A DNA stretch of 64,000 bases from Novosphingobium sp. MD-1 (GTDB lineage: Bacteria; Pseudomonadota; Alphaproteobacteria; Sphingomonadales; Sphingomonadaceae). Location: the NCBI RefSeq assembly GCF_001014975.1, contig NZ_BBXA01000020.1:342084-406083 (forward strand), read 5' to 3'. Positions 18,060 to 26,856 of the stretch are shown here, piece after piece (position 1 is the stretch's first letter; the number at the start of each line of letters is the position of its first letter). Under the pieces are notes generated by a model, which saw nothing but the letters and a program-made list of their open reading frames with translations, ran no database searches and was not told where the DNA came from. The position numbers were made by a program, and so were the translations under genes.

Positions 18060-19064
18060 TCAACCTTCGCCACGGATCTCGGTCAGCTTGCGCTCCCACG
18101 CCAGCGCGTGCGTGACGATGGTTTCGAGATCGGCGTATTTCGGCACCCACGGCACCGTCGCCCGGATCCGGCTGTTGTCGGAAATCAGCGAATCGGGATC
18201 GCCGGCACGGCGATCCTCCAGCTTGCGGACGATGGTGCGGTTGGTGACGCGGTCCACCGCGTCCAGCACTTCCAGCACCGAGAATCCGCGCCCATAGCCG
18301 CAGTTCATCGTCAGCGACCGTTCCGGCTGTTCGATCAGCGCGCCCAGCGCCAGCACGTGCGCCTCGGCCAGGTCCGACACGTGGATATAGTCGCGCACAC
18401 CGGTGCCATCGGGCGTGGCATAATCGGTGCCGAACACCGCCACATGCCCGCGCTTGCCCAGCGCCGCCTCGACCGCGACCTTGATCAGGTGCGTCGCGCC
18501 GGCGGTGGACTGGCCCGTGCGCGCCTGCGGATCGGCGCCCGCCACGTTGAAATAGCGCAGCGCGCAGAAGTTCAGCGGATGCGCCCGGGCGGTGTCGGCC
18601 AGCATGATCTCGGTCATCAGCTTGGACATGCCATAGGGATTGATCGGCAGCTTCGGGCTGTCCTCGTTCACCGGCGAAACCTCGGGCACGCCATAGGTCG
18701 CCGCGGTCGAGCTGAAGATGAAGTGGCGCACGCCGCCCTTCACCGCCGATTCGATCAGCGCGCGGCTCTTGGCGGTGTTGTTGTGGTAGTATTTCAGCGG
18801 GTTCTCGACCGATTCGGGCACCACGACCGATCCGGCGAAGTGCATCACCGCCCCGATCCCTTGTTCCGCGATGATCCGCGCCAGCAGATCGCCGTCCTCG
18901 ATATCCCCCTGGTAGAACGGCACGCCATCGGGAATGGCGAAGCGGAAACCCGTGGTCAGGTTGTCGATCACGCTGACGGGCCACCCCGCGTCCTTCAGCG
19001 CCAGCACGGCATGACTGCCGATATAGCCTGCGCCACCAGTGACGAGGACGGGTACTTTAGTCAT
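18060..19064 (-). CDS. galE: UDP-glucose 4-epimerase
   Basis: 334 aa extended SDR that interconverts UDP-glucose and UDP-galactose for exopolysaccharide and LPS sugars. NAD-binding GGAGYIGSH is near the N terminus. The catalytic Ser is in FSSTAATYG, and YGMSK gives Tyr and Lys of the YxxxK. NPYGMSKLMTE and RYFNVAGAD are classic GalE blocks. The ATG at 19064 (MTKVPVLVTGGAG) is preferred over the upstream ATG at 19094. Confidence 0.95.
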   Translation of the reverse strand: MTKVPVLVTGGAGYIGSHAVLALKDAGWPVSVIDNLTTGFRFAIPDGVPFYQGDIEDGDLLARIIAEQGIGAVMHFAGSVVVPESVENPLKYYHNNTAKSRALIESAVKGGVRHFIFSSTAATYGVPEVSPVNEDSPKLPINPYGMSKLMTEIMLADTARAHPLNFCALRYFNVAGADPQARTGQSTAGATHLIKVAVEAALGKRGHVAVFGTDYATPDGTGVRDYIHVSDLAEAHVLALGALIEQPERSLTMNCGYGRGFSVLEVLDAVDRVTNRTIVRKLEDRRAGDPDSLISDNSRIRATVPWVPKYADLETIVTHALAWERKLTEIRGEG

Positions 19065-19216
19065 GCGCGAATCACTCCGGAATGCAACGGACACCCTGCC
19101 CTAGCAGCAAGATTCGCAGGGAATCATTAAGTAGCGCGTTCAGTCAGGTGAAAGCGCCGGCGTGGCATCGCGCGGGCGGGATCGCCGTCGAAGCCCTTAC
19201 CGAAAGATCACACGCC

Positions 19217-19963
19217 ATGCCCCGGGTTCGCACAACCTCCGCCCTTTCACCCCTCCTGATCGCGGCCGCGCTGCTGGCCGGCGCGCCGGCGGCACTGCAC
19301 GCCCAGCCTTATGGCGGCGGCTGGGGCGGCGGCTGGGGGCGCGGCGACCCGTTCGGCCCCTATGGCGCGAACGGCCGCGACAGCCGGACGGGCGGCGAAC
19401 CGTCGAAGAAGGTCGATGTCACCACGTTCCGCGCGGCCGATGCCGGCAGCGCGCTGGCGCAGGGGCCGATCGTGATCGCCGCCGTCGCGCCCGATGGCTA
19501 CGACGGCAGCGAGGACAACGTCGAGCCCGACGCCAAGCTGCCGGTCTATGAGGCGGCGGTGGTCGATCAGCTTGCCGGGCATGGCTACAACACCGCCACC
19601 TCGGGCGCGGAAGGCGGGCAGGTGGCCGAAGTGGCGGTCAGCCATTCGGTGGTGCAGCCGGAGGAAGCCCCGCACAAGCCCGTGAGCGGCGCGATGAGCA
19701 CCACGATCAGCAACCGCGGCAGCGGCGTCGGTCTGGCGCTGGCGGTCGATCTGTCCAAGCCGAAGAAGGCGATCATCGGCACGCGGCTGGAAGTGCGCAT
19801 TCGCGACAAGGCGACCCGCCGCGTGCTGTGGGAAGGCCATGCCGAAGGCGTCGCGCGCGAGGGCGAGGCCGGGCTGGACAACACCGCCGTCGCCACGCGC
19901 CTGGCCACCGCGCTGTTCGCGAAGTTCCCCGAAGGCACCGAAGTGGCGGCGCTCCAGCCCTGA
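19217..19963 (+). CDS. exported DUF4136-like protein, copy 1
   Basis: 248 aa from the ATG at 19217. A signal peptide (residues 1-28, cleavage after LHAQ) leads to a Gly/Trp-rich segment. The C-terminal half contains the signature TRLEVRIRDKATRRVLWEGHAEG, which resembles the DUF4136 domain of outer-membrane or periplasmic lipoprotein-like proteins. Biochemical role unknown. It is a tandem relative of the next gene, sharing the VxIRDxATxxxLWEGxAE core, and they lie about 75 bp apart. Confidence 0.75.
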   Translation: MPRVRTTSALSPLLIAAALLAGAPAALHAQPYGGGWGGGWGRGDPFGPYGANGRDSRTGGEPSKKVDVTTFRAADAGSALAQGPIVIAAVAPDGYDGSEDNVEPDAKLPVYEAAVVDQLAGHGYNTATSGAEGGQVAEVAVSHSVVQPEEAPHKPVSGAMSTTISNRGSGVGLALAVDLSKPKKAIIGTRLEVRIRDKATRRVLWEGHAEGVAREGEAGLDNTAVATRLATALFAKFPEGTEVAALQP

Positions 19964-20038
19964 TCGGAGCAACCTGCGGTTGCACGGGCACGTATCACGC
20001 CCATATCGGTTACCGGGACAACGATTGAGGATACGCCG

Positions 20039-20641
20039 ATGCGCCGCCTGCTGATTGCTTCCGCCCTTGTGCTGGCCGCCTTGCCGGCCGCGCCCGGCGT
20101 GGCGTTCGCCGCCCCGGTCGAAGTCACGCGGTTCCACACCCCCGAATCGCTGGCGAAGCTGGTGCCGGGCGCCGCACTAGCGTTGGCACCCGCGCCGGGC
20201 GAAGACCCCGCCGGTCTCGAAACCGCGCTGTGGAACGATGCGGTCATGCGCGAAGTGGCGGCCCGTGGCTTCGGCACGGCGACCGCCGGCGCGGCGGACG
20301 CACTGGTCGAAGTGCGGGTGGAGCGGCGCACCGAACGGCAGGAACGGCAGCGCGGACCGGTCAGCGTCGGCGTGGGCGGCTCCACCGGCGGCTGGAACAG
20401 CGGCGTGGGCCTGGGCGTCGGCTTCAGCCTGGGCGGCGGATCACGCGAATGGACCGACACCCGCCTGTCCGTGACGATCCGCGACCGCGCGACAGGGCAG
20501 GCGCTGTGGGAAGGCCGCGCCGAATCGCGCGACAACGCGAAGAAGAAGGAGGCCGATGCGGCCAACGTGGCGCCGCGCCTGGCCCATGCGCTGTTCGCGG
20601 ACTTCCCCGGCAAGTCCGGACAGACTATCCAGGTCAAATGA
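20039..20641 (+). CDS. exported DUF4136-like protein, copy 2
   Basis: 200 aa with a Sec signal ([20 protein letters not shown], cleaved near AFAA). A glycine-rich central stretch ([19 protein letters not shown]) precedes [20 protein letters not shown], the same core as its upstream paralogue. Function unknown; periplasmic or outer-membrane-associated by the signal peptide. Its stop overlaps the start of the M14 carboxypeptidase gene (ATGA), which suggests coexpression. Confidence 0.8.
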   Translation: MRRLLIASALVLAALPAAPGVAFAAPVEVTRFHTPESLAKLVPGAALALAPAPGEDPAGLETALWNDAVMREVAARGFGTATAGAADALVEVRVERRTERQERQRGPVSVGVGGSTGGWNSGVGLGVGFSLGGGSREWTDTRLSVTIRDRATGQALWEGRAESRDNAKKKEADAANVAPRLAHALFADFPGKSGQTIQVK

Positions 20642-21792
20642 CGCAAGCCCCCATCCGGATCGACGCCGCGTTCGACAGCGGCAACATTGACGTTCTCTCC
20701 ATCGACGGAACCGCCGCCCGGCTGGCGATCCGGCGCGATCACCAGTCCGAATTCGCCCAGTGGTTCCACTTCCGCGTGGCCGGTGCGGCGGGCCGCGAAC
20801 TGACGCTGGCGATCTCCGGGCTTGGCCAGTCCGCCTATCCCGGCGGCTGGCCCGATTACAACGCCTGCGTCTCCGAAGACCGCGAATACTGGGGCCGCGC
20901 CGCATCGAGCTATGACCCGGCGACCGATGGCGGCACCCTGACGATCCGCCACACCCCTGCCGCCGACATCGCCTGGTTCGCCTATTTCGCGCCTTATTCG
21001 ATGGAGCGGCATCACGATCTCGTCGCCGCGGCCGCGGCCAGCGAGGGCGTATCCCACCGCACGCTGGGCACCACGCTGGATGGCCAACCGATAGACTGCC
21101 TCGACCTTGGCGACGGTGAAACGCAGGTCTGGCTCTATGCCCGCCAGCATCCGGGCGAGAGCATGGCCGAATGGTGGATGGAAGGCGCGCTCGACCTGCT
21201 GACCGATCCCGCCGATCCGCACGGGCGCAAGCTGCGCCAGCTCTGCCGCTTCCACATCGTGCCCAACATGAATCCCGACGGATCGCGGCGCGGCCACCTG
21301 CGCACCAACGCGGCGGGCGTGAACCTGAACCGCGAATGGGATACGCCATCGGCCGAACGCTCGCCCGAAGTGCTGTGCGTGCGCGACGCGATGGACGAAA
21401 CCGGCGTCCACTTCGCCATCGACGTCCACGGCGACGAGGCGATTCCGGCGGTATTCCTGGCCGGGTTCGAGGGCATCCCTTCGTGGACCGAACAGCAGGG
21501 CGCGGAATACCGGCGCTATCGCGCTATCCTCGAACGGCGGACGCCCGATTTCCAGACCCGGCGCGGCTATCCGGTGGCCCCGGCGGGCAAGGCCAACCTG
21601 TCGATGTCGACCAACCAGCTCGCCGAACGCTTCGGCGCGAGCCACGGCTGCGTCTCGATGACGCTGGAAATGCCGTTCAAGGACAACGCCGACCTGCCCG
21701 ATCCGGCGCAGGGCTGGAGCCCGGAGCGCAGCAAGCTGCTTGGCCGCGAATGCCTGGCGGCATTGCTGGAACTGCTGCTGACGCGCCCGTAA
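20638..21792 (+). CDS. M14-family zinc carboxypeptidase (cytosolic CCP-like)
   Basis: 384 aa. An N-terminal beta-rich domain of the type that precedes CCP/AGBL enzymes (residues 1-120) is followed by the M14 catalytic domain. Zinc ligands are His171 and Glu174 in [12 protein letters not shown] and His264 in DVHGDE. The catalytic Glu is probably Glu344 in [26 protein letters not shown] is also diagnostic. No signal peptide. Bacterial CCP-like peptidases lack well-defined substrates. Coupled to the upstream DUF4136-like gene. Confidence 0.9.
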   Translation: MTQAPIRIDAAFDSGNIDVLSIDGTAARLAIRRDHQSEFAQWFHFRVAGAAGRELTLAISGLGQSAYPGGWPDYNACVSEDREYWGRAASSYDPATDGGTLTIRHTPAADIAWFAYFAPYSMERHHDLVAAAAASEGVSHRTLGTTLDGQPIDCLDLGDGETQVWLYARQHPGESMAEWWMEGALDLLTDPADPHGRKLRQLCRFHIVPNMNPDGSRRGHLRTNAAGVNLNREWDTPSAERSPEVLCVRDAMDETGVHFAIDVHGDEAIPAVFLAGFEGIPSWTEQQGAEYRRYRAILERRTPDFQTRRGYPVAPAGKANLSMSTNQLAERFGASHGCVSMTLEMPFKDNADLPDPAQGWSPERSKLLGRECLAALLELLLTRP

Positions 21793-21848
21793 CCGCGCCT
21801 AGGGTCGGATTTACGGTCTGTTAACCCGGTACGCAGCATGAACGGGCG

Positions 21849-21980
21849 ATGTCCCGCGCGATTTCCTCGATCAAGGCTGCCTCGATCACGGCCGCCCCGC
21901 TTGCCGAAGGGCTGCGCGCGGTGATCGTGCTCGGCTGCGCGCTGGCGCTGATTCTCGCCGGACGCGCCCTGCCCTTCTGA
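21849..21980 (+). CDS. possible small membrane protein
   Basis: 43 aa, MSRAISSIKAASITAAPLAE followed by a single hydrophobic helix and ending GRALPF. It lies in the gap between the M14 peptidase and arsC. There is no strong ribosome-binding site, but the frame is clean and the helix is well defined. Function unknown. Confidence 0.4.
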   Translation: MSRAISSIKAASITAAPLAEGLRAVIVLGCALALILAGRALPF

Positions 21981-21998
21981 CGCGCGTTCCGAGGCGAC

Positions 21999-22340
21999 TC
22001 AGAGGATTTCCTGAACCTTTTCCTTGGGCCGGCACAGCCGCACGCCCTTGTCGGTTTCCACCAGCGGCCGTTCGATCAGCTTCGGGTCCGCCGCCATCGC
22101 CGCGAGCACGGTGGCGTCATCGGCTGCGGGCAGGCCGCGTTCCTCGGCATCGGTGCCCCTCAGGCGCAGGCCCTGCTGCGGCGTGATTCCGGCATCGCGA
22201 TAGAGCTGCGCCAGCTTTTCGGCGCTCGGCGGCGTCTTGAGGTATTCGACCACGGTCACGTCCGCGCCCGCTTCCTGCAACAGCGCCAGCGTGTTGCGCG
22301 ATGTGCCGCAGTTGGGATTGTGCCAGATCGTCGCCTTCAT
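21999..22340 (-). CDS. arsC: arsenate reductase (glutaredoxin type)
   Basis: 113 aa thioredoxin-fold protein of the ArsC/Spx group. The catalytic Cys11 is in IWHNPNCGTSRN, and the LIERPLVETDKGVRLCRP segment carries the conserved arginine of glutaredoxin-coupled arsenate reductases. No arsR, arsB or acr3 lies nearby, so it may serve general stress rather than a dedicated ars operon; YfgD-like proteins are similar. Confidence 0.88.
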   Translation of the reverse strand: MKATIWHNPNCGTSRNTLALLQEAGADVTVVEYLKTPPSAEKLAQLYRDAGITPQQGLRLRGTDAEERGLPAADDATVLAAMAADPKLIERPLVETDKGVRLCRPKEKVQEIL

Positions 22341-22395
22341 CGCCGGGTCTCCTGTGATGCCGTTCCGCTAGCGCAGGCGACGCCCGAGGGGAAGA

Positions 22396-22905
22396 TCAAA
22401 GCCCCGGCGCGGTGGCGGTCGCCGGCACGGGCAGCGGCGGCAGCGTTTCGGCATGCCGCAGGGCGCGGCCGGCGCGCTGGATCGCGCGAACCAGACGCGG
22501 ATAGACGCCGCAACGGCAGATATTGGTGATCGCGGCGGCGATGTCCTGCTCGGTCGGATCGCCGTTGTGCGCCAGCAGGGCGGCGGCGGCCATGACCAGG
22601 CCGGGCGTGCAGAACCCGCACTGGATCGCCTGTTCGGCCACCAGCGCCTGCTGCACGGGATGGTTGCGATCGGGGGCCAGCCCCTCGATCGTCGTCACGC
22701 TGCGGCCCTCCGCCTCCCCCAGCGACAGCGTGCACGAGGGCATCGCCTGCCCATCGACGATCACCATGCAGGCGCCGCATTCGCCGGTGCCGCAGCCGTA
22801 TTTGGTGCCGGTCAGGTTCGCCGCGTCGCGCAGCGCCCACAGCAGCGGGGTATCCGGTTCCAGCCGGAATTCCATCGGCTGGTTGTTGACGGTCAGACGG
22901 GCCAT
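22396..22905 (-). CDS. 2Fe-2S subunit of a xanthine-oxidase-family dehydrogenase (IorA-like)
   Basis: 169 aa with both [2Fe-2S] domains of molybdenum hydroxylase small subunits: the plant-ferredoxin-type cluster (GCGTGECGACMV plus a later Cys in PSCTLSL) and the all-helical C-terminal cluster (IQCGFCTPGLVMAA and NICRCGVYPRL). It closely resembles isoquinoline 1-oxidoreductase alpha subunits. The large Mo-cofactor subunit that should accompany it is absent from both sides, so it is an orphan here. Electrons would normally pass to a cytochrome c partner. Confidence 0.9.
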   Translation of the reverse strand: MARLTVNNQPMEFRLEPDTPLLWALRDAANLTGTKYGCGTGECGACMVIVDGQAMPSCTLSLGEAEGRSVTTIEGLAPDRNHPVQQALVAEQAIQCGFCTPGLVMAAAALLAHNGDPTEQDIAAAITNICRCGVYPRLVRAIQRAGRALRHAETLPPLPVPATATAPGL

Positions 22906-22937
22906 GCGCGTGCCCTAGCCCACCTTTCCGCCGCGCT

Positions 22938-23711
22938 TCAATCCCGCCAGGACCGGTCGATCTTGTCGATCCGCCGCACCCAGGCGTTGAAATCACCCAC
23001 GCCGGCCCCGCCGCCCGGCGGCGTCGCCTCGCGCAAGTCGCGCTGGTGGACGGCGATGACATCGTCGGGCACCAGGATCGGCTTGCGCCCCATCGACAGC
23101 GTGGCCATCTGGATTTCGCAGGCGCGCTGGAGGCTCCATTGCTGGATGAACATCGCCTGGAGCGTGGGCGCCAGCACCACCGGCCCGTGGTTGCGCAGCA
23201 TCAGGATGTTCTTGTCGGCCAGGTTCGCCAGCAGACGCTCGCCCTCTTCGGCGCGCACGGTGATGCCTTCGAAATCGTGGTAGGCGAGCCGGCCGGCGAA
23301 GTTGCAGGCGTAGAAGTTGATCGGCATCAGCCCTTCCTCAAGGCTGCACACCGCCATCGTCGCCGTGGTGTGGACGTGGCAGATGGCGTGCGCCCAGTTC
23401 AGATGCCGATGAAAATAGCCGTGCTGGGTGAAGCCCGCCTTGTTCACCGCGTGCGGGCTGCCGTCCAGCTTGTTGCCGTCGATGTCGATCTTGACGAGGT
23501 TGGACGCGCAGACTTCCGAATAGAGCAGGCCGAAGGGGTTAATCAGGAAAGCGTTGTCCTCCCCCGGCACGCGCACCGAAATGTGATTGTAGACCGATTC
23601 CGACCAGCCGAGCAGATCGAAGATACGGTAGCACGCCGCCAGCTCCTGCCGGGCCTGCCATTCGGCATCGCTGCATTCGATATTCGGGCGCATCTGCGTG
23701 GCCATGGTCAT
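22938..23711 (-). CDS. class II aldolase/adducin-family protein
   Basis: 257 aa. Conserved elements of the zinc-dependent class II aldolase fold are the SVYNHISVRVPGEDNAFLIN block, AICHVHTTATMAV with the metal-binding His residues, and MLRNHGPVVLAPT with another His. Members act on sugar phosphates (fuculose-1-P, ribulose-5-P) or are uncharacterised decarboxylase/aldolase relatives; the substrate is not predictable. The start could be 23711 or 23705 (MTMATQ or MATQ). Confidence 0.88.
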   Translation of the reverse strand: MTMATQMRPNIECSDAEWQARQELAACYRIFDLLGWSESVYNHISVRVPGEDNAFLINPFGLLYSEVCASNLVKIDIDGNKLDGSPHAVNKAGFTQHGYFHRHLNWAHAICHVHTTATMAVCSLEEGLMPINFYACNFAGRLAYHDFEGITVRAEEGERLLANLADKNILMLRNHGPVVLAPTLQAMFIQQWSLQRACEIQMATLSMGRKPILVPDDVIAVHQRDLREATPPGGGAGVGDFNAWVRRIDKIDRSWRD

Positions 23712-23879
23712 CGCTCTCCGATCGGTTTCTTGTCGCAACCTTATCGCACGATTCGGAGGCGGGCAATCGCGCGGCCTCATTCCCGCCTTGGTGGCGCGCT
23801 AGGGCGCGGAGCCGGCCGCCGGCGGGGTAGGCATCCTGCCCAAGGGTTCCCATATCGCGGCCGTACCCAAGGAAGGGCC

Positions 23880-24605
23880 ATGGACGCGACATCGCCAGTC
23901 TGCACGCTCGCCGACGAACGGCCGGAAACCAATGGCCTGCTACCGCTGGCGCGCGCGCTGGCGCACAAGGGCTATGCGATCGCGCGCGGGGCGCCGTTAC
24001 CGCCCGATTTCGCGGACTTCTGGAACGACCTGCCGCTCGATACCTTCATGGCCGATGGCGGCCGCTACCGCCGGCGGCGCTATGCGACCTTCGCTCTGGA
24101 AGGTGGCGAAATCGCGCCCCGCCCCGCCGAACCGCATTACCAGAGCCTGTCGTACAACCCGCTCAACGGCGGAATCGCCCGCCATTTCGTGCCCTTCGCC
24201 CCGGAAGCCACCACGCACCCGTGCCTGCTGGGCCTGCTGCGCGATGCCGAGGCGCTGTTCGCGCGGTCCGCGCCGGGCGCGCGCTGGCATGTCGAGGCGC
24301 ACCAGTTCCGCATCCTGGCGGGAAGCGAGAACGCCGGCCTGCCTACGCCCGAGGGGCTGCACCGCGACGGCGTGGACCGGGTGCTGGTGCAACTGGTGGC
24401 GCGGCACAATGTGATCGGCGGCGTCACCCGCATCACCGATCCGGCGGGCAGGACGCTGGACCGGACCACGCTTACCGTACCCGGTGATCTCTACCTGCTC
24501 GACGACCGGCGCGTGATGCACGAGGTTTCGCCGGTGCGGCCCGAAGACCCCGCCCGGCCGGGCTGGCGCGACGTGCTGGTGGTCACGTTCCGTCGGCGGG
24601 ATTGA
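23880..24605 (+). CDS. 2OG-Fe(II) dioxygenase family protein (amino-acid hydroxylase-like)
   Basis: 241 aa resembling the 2OG-Fe dioxygenase family that includes Bacillus L-isoleucine dioxygenase. The iron triad is His161 and Asp163 in LHRDGVDRV and His214 in RRVMHEVSP. The segment SLSYNPLNGGIARHFVPF is typical of the family. It probably hydroxylates a free amino acid. It converges on the Lrp/AsnC gene, overlapping its 3' end by 23 bp; association with an amino-acid-sensing regulator fits that role but is inference. Confidence 0.82.
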   Translation: MDATSPVCTLADERPETNGLLPLARALAHKGYAIARGAPLPPDFADFWNDLPLDTFMADGGRYRRRRYATFALEGGEIAPRPAEPHYQSLSYNPLNGGIARHFVPFAPEATTHPCLLGLLRDAEALFARSAPGARWHVEAHQFRILAGSENAGLPTPEGLHRDGVDRVLVQLVARHNVIGGVTRITDPAGRTLDRTTLTVPGDLYLLDDRRVMHEVSPVRPEDPARPGWRDVLVVTFRRRD

Positions 24606-25080
24606 CCGCGCCGGCAAAGCCCAGCGGCAGCGCGGTGGTGCTTTTCACGTCCTCCAGGATGATGCTGGAACGCGCGGTCGCCACTTCGGGAGACCCGAGA
24701 ATCTGCCGCGTCAGCAAATGGTTGAACGAGGCGAGATCGCGCGTGGCGACCTTCAGGATCATGTCGGCCTCGCCGGTCAGCTTCTGGCATTCCAGCACTT
24801 CGTCCAGCTCCAGCACCCGCGCGCGGAACGCCTCCGCCGCCGCGATCCCGTGGCTGTTCATGGTGAGCAGGATATAGGCGGAAATGCCCACCCCCAGCCG
24901 CCCGGCATCGAGCGCGGCATGGACCCCGCGAATATAGCCCGCCTTGCGCAGCTGCTGCATCCGGCGCGAGCATTGCGACGCGGAGAGATGGACGACCTGG
25001 CTCATCTCCACCGGGCCGATATCGCCCTTCTGCTGGAGGATCGCGAGAATCTTGAGATCGAAACGGTCGAGCACGGGCAA
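24583..25080 (-). CDS. Lrp/AsnC-family transcriptional regulator
   Basis: 165 aa. The N-terminal winged helix (LDRFDLKILAILQQKGDIGP, recognition helix around SASQCSRRMQQLRKAG) is followed by the RAM/AsnC effector domain (VLECQKLTGEADMILKVATRD). It is transcribed away from hppD, with about 148 bp between the start codons, and is the likely local controller of tyrosine degradation through amino-acid binding. This is inferred from divergent placement. Confidence 0.93.
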   Translation of the reverse strand: MPVLDRFDLKILAILQQKGDIGPVEMSQVVHLSASQCSRRMQQLRKAGYIRGVHAALDAGRLGVGISAYILLTMNSHGIAAAEAFRARVLELDEVLECQKLTGEADMILKVATRDLASFNHLLTRQILGSPEVATARSSIILEDVKSTTALPLGFAGAVNPADGT

Positions 25081-25130
25081 GTTCCTGCTGGCACGGACGG
25101 TGCCTCAAATCGCCCTATAACGCATCATGT

Positions 25131-25165
25131 GTGCATTTCACTCCTGAAATCGCGCAAGAATGCAC
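25131..25165. promoter_or_regulatory. candidate Lrp operator upstream of hppD
   Basis: Inverted repeat GTGCATT (25131-25137) and AATGCAC (25159-25165) with a 21-nt spacer, centred in the divergent lrp-hppD intergenic region. Its position suits an operator for the adjacent regulator; no binding evidence is available. Confidence 0.4.
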
Positions 25166-25228
25166 GCCCTTTGAGCACGATCAGCGCTAGACTGTGCGCC
25201 ACATTCTCAATGCATGCTGGGGAGAGCC

Positions 25229-26314
25229 ATGGCTGACCTGTTCGAAAACCCGCTGGGCCTCGACGGTTTCGAGTTCATCGAATTTTCCGCGCCCGAAAAG
25301 GGCGTGCTGGAACCCGTTTTCGCCGCGATGGGCTTCATCCGAGTCGCGCGGCACCGGTCCAAGGACGTGCAACTGTGGCGGCAGGGCGATATCAACCTGA
25401 TCGCCAATTACGAACCGCGCAGCCCCGCCGCCTATTTCGCCGCCGAACACGGCCCTTCGGCCTGCGGCATGGGCTGGCGCGTGCGCGATGCGGCGAAAGC
25501 CTATGCCGAGGCGCTCGAACGCGGCGCGGAACCGGTCGAGGTGCGCACCGGCCCGATGGAACTGCGCCTGCCGGCGTTCCGCGGCATCGGCGGCTCGATC
25601 GTCTACCTGATCGACCGCTATGGCGATGCCCTGTCGATCTACGACATCGACTTCGTCTACGAGGAGGGCGTGGATCGCCATCCGGCCGGCGCGGGCCTGA
25701 AGCTGATCGATCACCTGACGCACAACGTCTATGGCGGGCGCATGGCGCACTGGGCAGCGTTCTACGAGCGCATCGCCGGTTTCCGCGAGATCCGCTATTT
25801 CGACATCAAGGGCGAATATACCGGCCTCACCAGCAAGGCGATGACCGCGCCCGACGGCAAGATCCGCATCCCGCTGAACGAGGAAGGGAAGGCCGGCGGC
25901 GGCCAGATCGAGGAATTCCTGCGCGCCTACAACGGCGAGGGCATCCAGCACATCGCCTTTGCCTGCGACGATCTGCTGGCGACGTGGGACAGGCTCAAGG
26001 CCAGCGGCACCCCGTTCATGACCGCCCCGCCCGCCACCTACTACGAGATGCTGGCCGAGCGCCTGCCCGGCCATGGCGAGCCGGTGGACCAGCTCCAGGC
26101 ACGCGGCATCCTGCTCGACGGGTCGACCGTCAACGGCGATCCGCGCCTGCTGCTGCAGATATTCTCGGAAACGATGATCGGCCCGGTGTTCTTCGAATTC
26201 ATCCAGCGCAAGCGCGACGAAGGCTTTGGCGAAGGCAACTTCACCGCGCTGTTCGAATCGATGGAACGCGACCAGATGCGCCGGGGCGCGCTGCAGGCGG
26301 AGCCGGCGCAATGA
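25229..26314 (+). CDS. hppD: 4-hydroxyphenylpyruvate dioxygenase
   Basis: 361 aa. It converts 4-hydroxyphenylpyruvate to homogentisate, the second step of tyrosine catabolism. The two VOC-type domains supply the iron ligands: His162 in IDHLTHNV, His241 in IQHIAFAC and Glu323 in VFFEFIQRK. The ATG at 25229 follows a good GGGGAG ribosome-binding site, so it is preferred over the ATG at 25214. First gene of a four-gene operon with ATGA overlaps throughout. Confidence 0.96.
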   Translation: MADLFENPLGLDGFEFIEFSAPEKGVLEPVFAAMGFIRVARHRSKDVQLWRQGDINLIANYEPRSPAAYFAAEHGPSACGMGWRVRDAAKAYAEALERGAEPVEVRTGPMELRLPAFRGIGGSIVYLIDRYGDALSIYDIDFVYEEGVDRHPAGAGLKLIDHLTHNVYGGRMAHWAAFYERIAGFREIRYFDIKGEYTGLTSKAMTAPDGKIRIPLNEEGKAGGGQIEEFLRAYNGEGIQHIAFACDDLLATWDRLKASGTPFMTAPPATYYEMLAERLPGHGEPVDQLQARGILLDGSTVNGDPRLLLQIFSETMIGPVFFEFIQRKRDEGFGEGNFTALFESMERDQMRRGALQAEPAQ

Positions 26315-26856
26315 CCGCGCCGCGCCTCAGCCGCATCCACCACGTCGCCTACCGCTGCAACGATGCCAAGGCGACCGTGGAATGGTACGAGCGCGTGCTC
26401 GGCATGACCTACACCACCGCCTTCGCGGAAGACCATGTGCCATCGACCGGGGCCTACGATCCCTACATGCACGTGTTCCTCGATTGCGGCGGCGGCAACG
26501 TGGTGGCCTTCTTCGAACTGCCCGAACAGCCCGCGATGGGCCGCGATCCCCACACGCCGGCCTGGGTGCAGCACCTGGCCTTCGAGGTGGAGGACGAAGC
26601 CGCGCTGCTGGCAGCCAAGGTGCATATCGAGGCGCAGGGCATCGACGTGCTGGGGCCGACCTGGCACGGCATCTTCAAGTCGATCTATTTCTTCGATCCC
26701 AACGGGCACCGGCTGGAACTGGCGTGCAACATCGGCACGCCCGAACAGTACGCCGAACTGAAGACGCTGGCCCCGGTCATGCTCGAGGAATGGAGCCGGA
26801 CGAAGCGCGCCCCGCGCCATGCCGCCTGGCTGCATGCGGAGCCGAAGGACGCATGA
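26311..26856 (+). CDS. VOC-family (glyoxalase/bleomycin/extradiol dioxygenase fold) protein
   Basis: 181 aa single VOC domain. Candidate metal ligands are His10/His11 (RIHHVAYRC), His88 (WVQHLAFEV) and Glu136 (HRLELAC), the 2-His-1-Glu set used by type I extradiol dioxygenases and glyoxalases. The operon lacks hmgA, and this gene sits where homogentisate dioxygenase would be expected. It could act on homogentisate or a related ring, or be an accessory isomerase; nothing in the sequence decides. Confidence 0.85.
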   Translation: MTAPRLSRIHHVAYRCNDAKATVEWYERVLGMTYTTAFAEDHVPSTGAYDPYMHVFLDCGGGNVVAFFELPEQPAMGRDPHTPAWVQHLAFEVEDEAALLAAKVHIEAQGIDVLGPTWHGIFKSIYFFDPNGHRLELACNIGTPEQYAELKTLAPVMLEEWSRTKRAPRHAAWLHAEPKDA

